Source of the DNA: Hydractinia symbiolongicarpus
Taxonomy: Eukaryota > Cnidaria > Hydrozoa > Anthoathecata > Hydractiniidae
Length of the DNA stretch: 64,000 nt
Direction of reading: 5' to 3'
Assembly: GCF_029227915.1 (NCBI RefSeq)
Contig: NC_079876.1
Coordinates: 20,276,001-20,340,000, forward strand
Of the stretch, positions 62,801-64,000 are shown in pieces (within the stretch, counting starts at the first letter, position 1; each line of letters begins with the position of its first letter). The position numbers and the translations under genes were made by a program. The notes beneath the pieces are model-generated. The model was not told the origin of the DNA and ran no database searches. It saw only the letters and a program-made list of their open reading frames with translations.

Positions 62801-64000
62801 CCAACGCGCCATGGTCTTTCAACATAGTGAACTACGTGTAGAGGCCTCTAAAAACTGTTATATGGCCCTTTGCCAACTAACAAAGCCCCTACAAGTAAAT
62901 CACGTGGTTCCACGTTCCTGCGCAAGTTAGCATCAGTCTATTCCTTCTACACTCACTGGACTAGGACGTTTCAAGTCGTTTTCCATCGCACCATGGTCTT
63001 ACAACGCAGTAAAATAAGTGTAAAGGCTTATAAGGACGGTTATATGGCCTTTTGCCGCGTAATAAAGGCCTTACACCTAAAACACGTGGTTCGACGTGTC
63101 TGCGCAGGTTACCATAGGTCTATTCCTTCTACACTCACTGGACTAGGACGTTTCAAGTCGTTTTCCATCGCGCCATGGTCTTACAACGCAGTAAAATAAG
63201 TGTAAAGGCTTATAAGGACGGTTATATGGCCTTTTGCCGCGTAATAAAGGCCTTACACCTAAAACACGTGGTTCGACGTGTCTGCGCAGGTTACCATAGG
63301 TCTATTCCTTTTACACTCACTGGACTACGACGTTTCAAGTCGTTTTCCAACGCGCCATGGTCTTACAACGTAGTTAACTACGTGTAGAGGCCTCTAAAGA
63401 CTGTTATATGGCCCTTTGCCAACTAACAAAGGCCCTACACGTAAATCACGTGATTCCACGTGCCTGCGCAGGTTACAATCGGTCTATTTCCTCTACACTC
63501 ACTGGACTACGACGTTTCAAGTCGTTTTCCATCGCGCCATGGTCTTACAACGCAGTGAAATACGTGTAAAGGCCTCTAAGGACTGTTATATGGCCTTTTG
63601 CCGCCTAATAAAGGCCTCACACCTAAAACACGTGGTTCGACGTGTCTGCGCAGGTTACCATCGGTCTATTCCTTCCACTCTCAATGGACTACGAGGTCTC
63701 AAGTCGCTTTCCAACGCGCCATGGTCTTTCAACATAGTGAACTACGTGTAGAGGCCTCTAAAGACTGTTATATGGCCCTTTGCCAACTAACAAAGGCCCT
63801 ACAAGTAAATCACGTGGTTCCACGTTCCTGCGCAAGTTAGCATCAGTCTATTCCTTCTACACTCACTGGACTAGGACGTTTTAAGTCGTTTTCCATCGCG
63901 CCATGGTCTTACAACGCAGTAAAATAAGTGTAAAGGCTTATAAGGACGGTTATATGGCCTTTTGCCGCGTAATAAAGGCCTTACACCTAAAACACGTGGT
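53843..64000 (+). repeat. 182-bp tandem satellite array (about 56 monomers, continues past the window)
   Basis: The phrase CTACGTGTAGAGGCCTCTAA and CGCGCCATGGTCTTACAAC recur every 182 bases. Monomers differ by roughly 5-25 percent. Each carries dyad motifs: CACGTGGTTCCACGTG (in many copies), AGAGGCCTCT and GACGTC. Groups of monomers repeat with a longer period of 2183 bases (12 monomers), so the array has higher-order structure. Open frames up to 172 codons run through it, but they repeat in all forward frames because 182 is not divisible by three. Confidence 0.95.

Noticed and set aside
53897-63840. Many forward frames of 60-172 codons in the satellite (for example MPTNKGPTRKSRG-type products)
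   Set aside because: They recur every 182 bases in all frames, follow the tandem DNA repeat and have no recognisable fold; they are by-products of the satellite.

Overview
The window looks like nuclear DNA of a metazoan, most likely a cnidarian (inference). It has an AT-rich background, a spliced host gene, tRNA-derived SINE, CR1-like LINE, DIRS-like, Ty3/gypsy, Helitron-like and Polinton/Maverick (adintovirus-like) elements, and a large satellite. There is no sign of a bacterial or free viral genome. Most of the sequence is mobile DNA, and most of its genes are decayed by scattered stops and frameshifts.

Layout. 1-about 11,300: a decayed Polinton (element 1) that enters the window inside its DNA polymerase gene. 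It then carries small membrane and zinc-ribbon genes, a packaging ATPase, a Bro-like gene, an integrase remnant, a zinc-repeat/HNH nuclease, a double-jelly-roll capsid gene and several conserved genes of unknown role. 11,860-12,830: a SINE and a LINE fragment. 13,526-18,378: a complete Ty3/gypsy element with two matching 140-bp LTRs. 18,766-21,920: DIRS-like and LINE remnants. 22,208-28,268: a foldback element next to a head-to-tail array of Helitron-like units. 28,385-29,912: further repeats. 32,098-34,268: a host gene for a selenoprotein P-like, histidine-rich protein, with an in-frame TGA and a SECIS candidate. 34,352-35,059: a MITE. 36,240-39,638: a gypsy integrase remnant inside a 1.4-kb sequence present twice. 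39,850-40,604: an apparent SWIM-protein relic and the end of an older Polinton. 40,611-50,138: a second Polinton (element 2) of the same family, nested in the older one and cut off by satellite. 50,139-64,000: a 182-bp satellite array with higher-order structure, interrupted by a near-intact LINE.

How the genes fit together. Elements 1 and 2 share one gene order: PolB, conserved gene, single-TM protein, small membrane protein, zinc-ribbon/HNH genes, ATPase, Bro-like gene, then the reverse-strand integrase. PolB would copy the element, the integrase insert it, and the ATPase and capsid proteins package it. Element 2 carries extra cargo, a Fic-domain gene with a small neighbour, between two direct repeats. 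Perfect or near-perfect hairpins lie after many genes in both elements, at matching places but with unrelated sequences. Many start codons directly follow AATAAA-like runs. These two signals suggest a virus-like transcription-unit architecture.

Limits: assignments rest on motif recognition and comparison of copies inside the window. No search was run, and element names are family-level.
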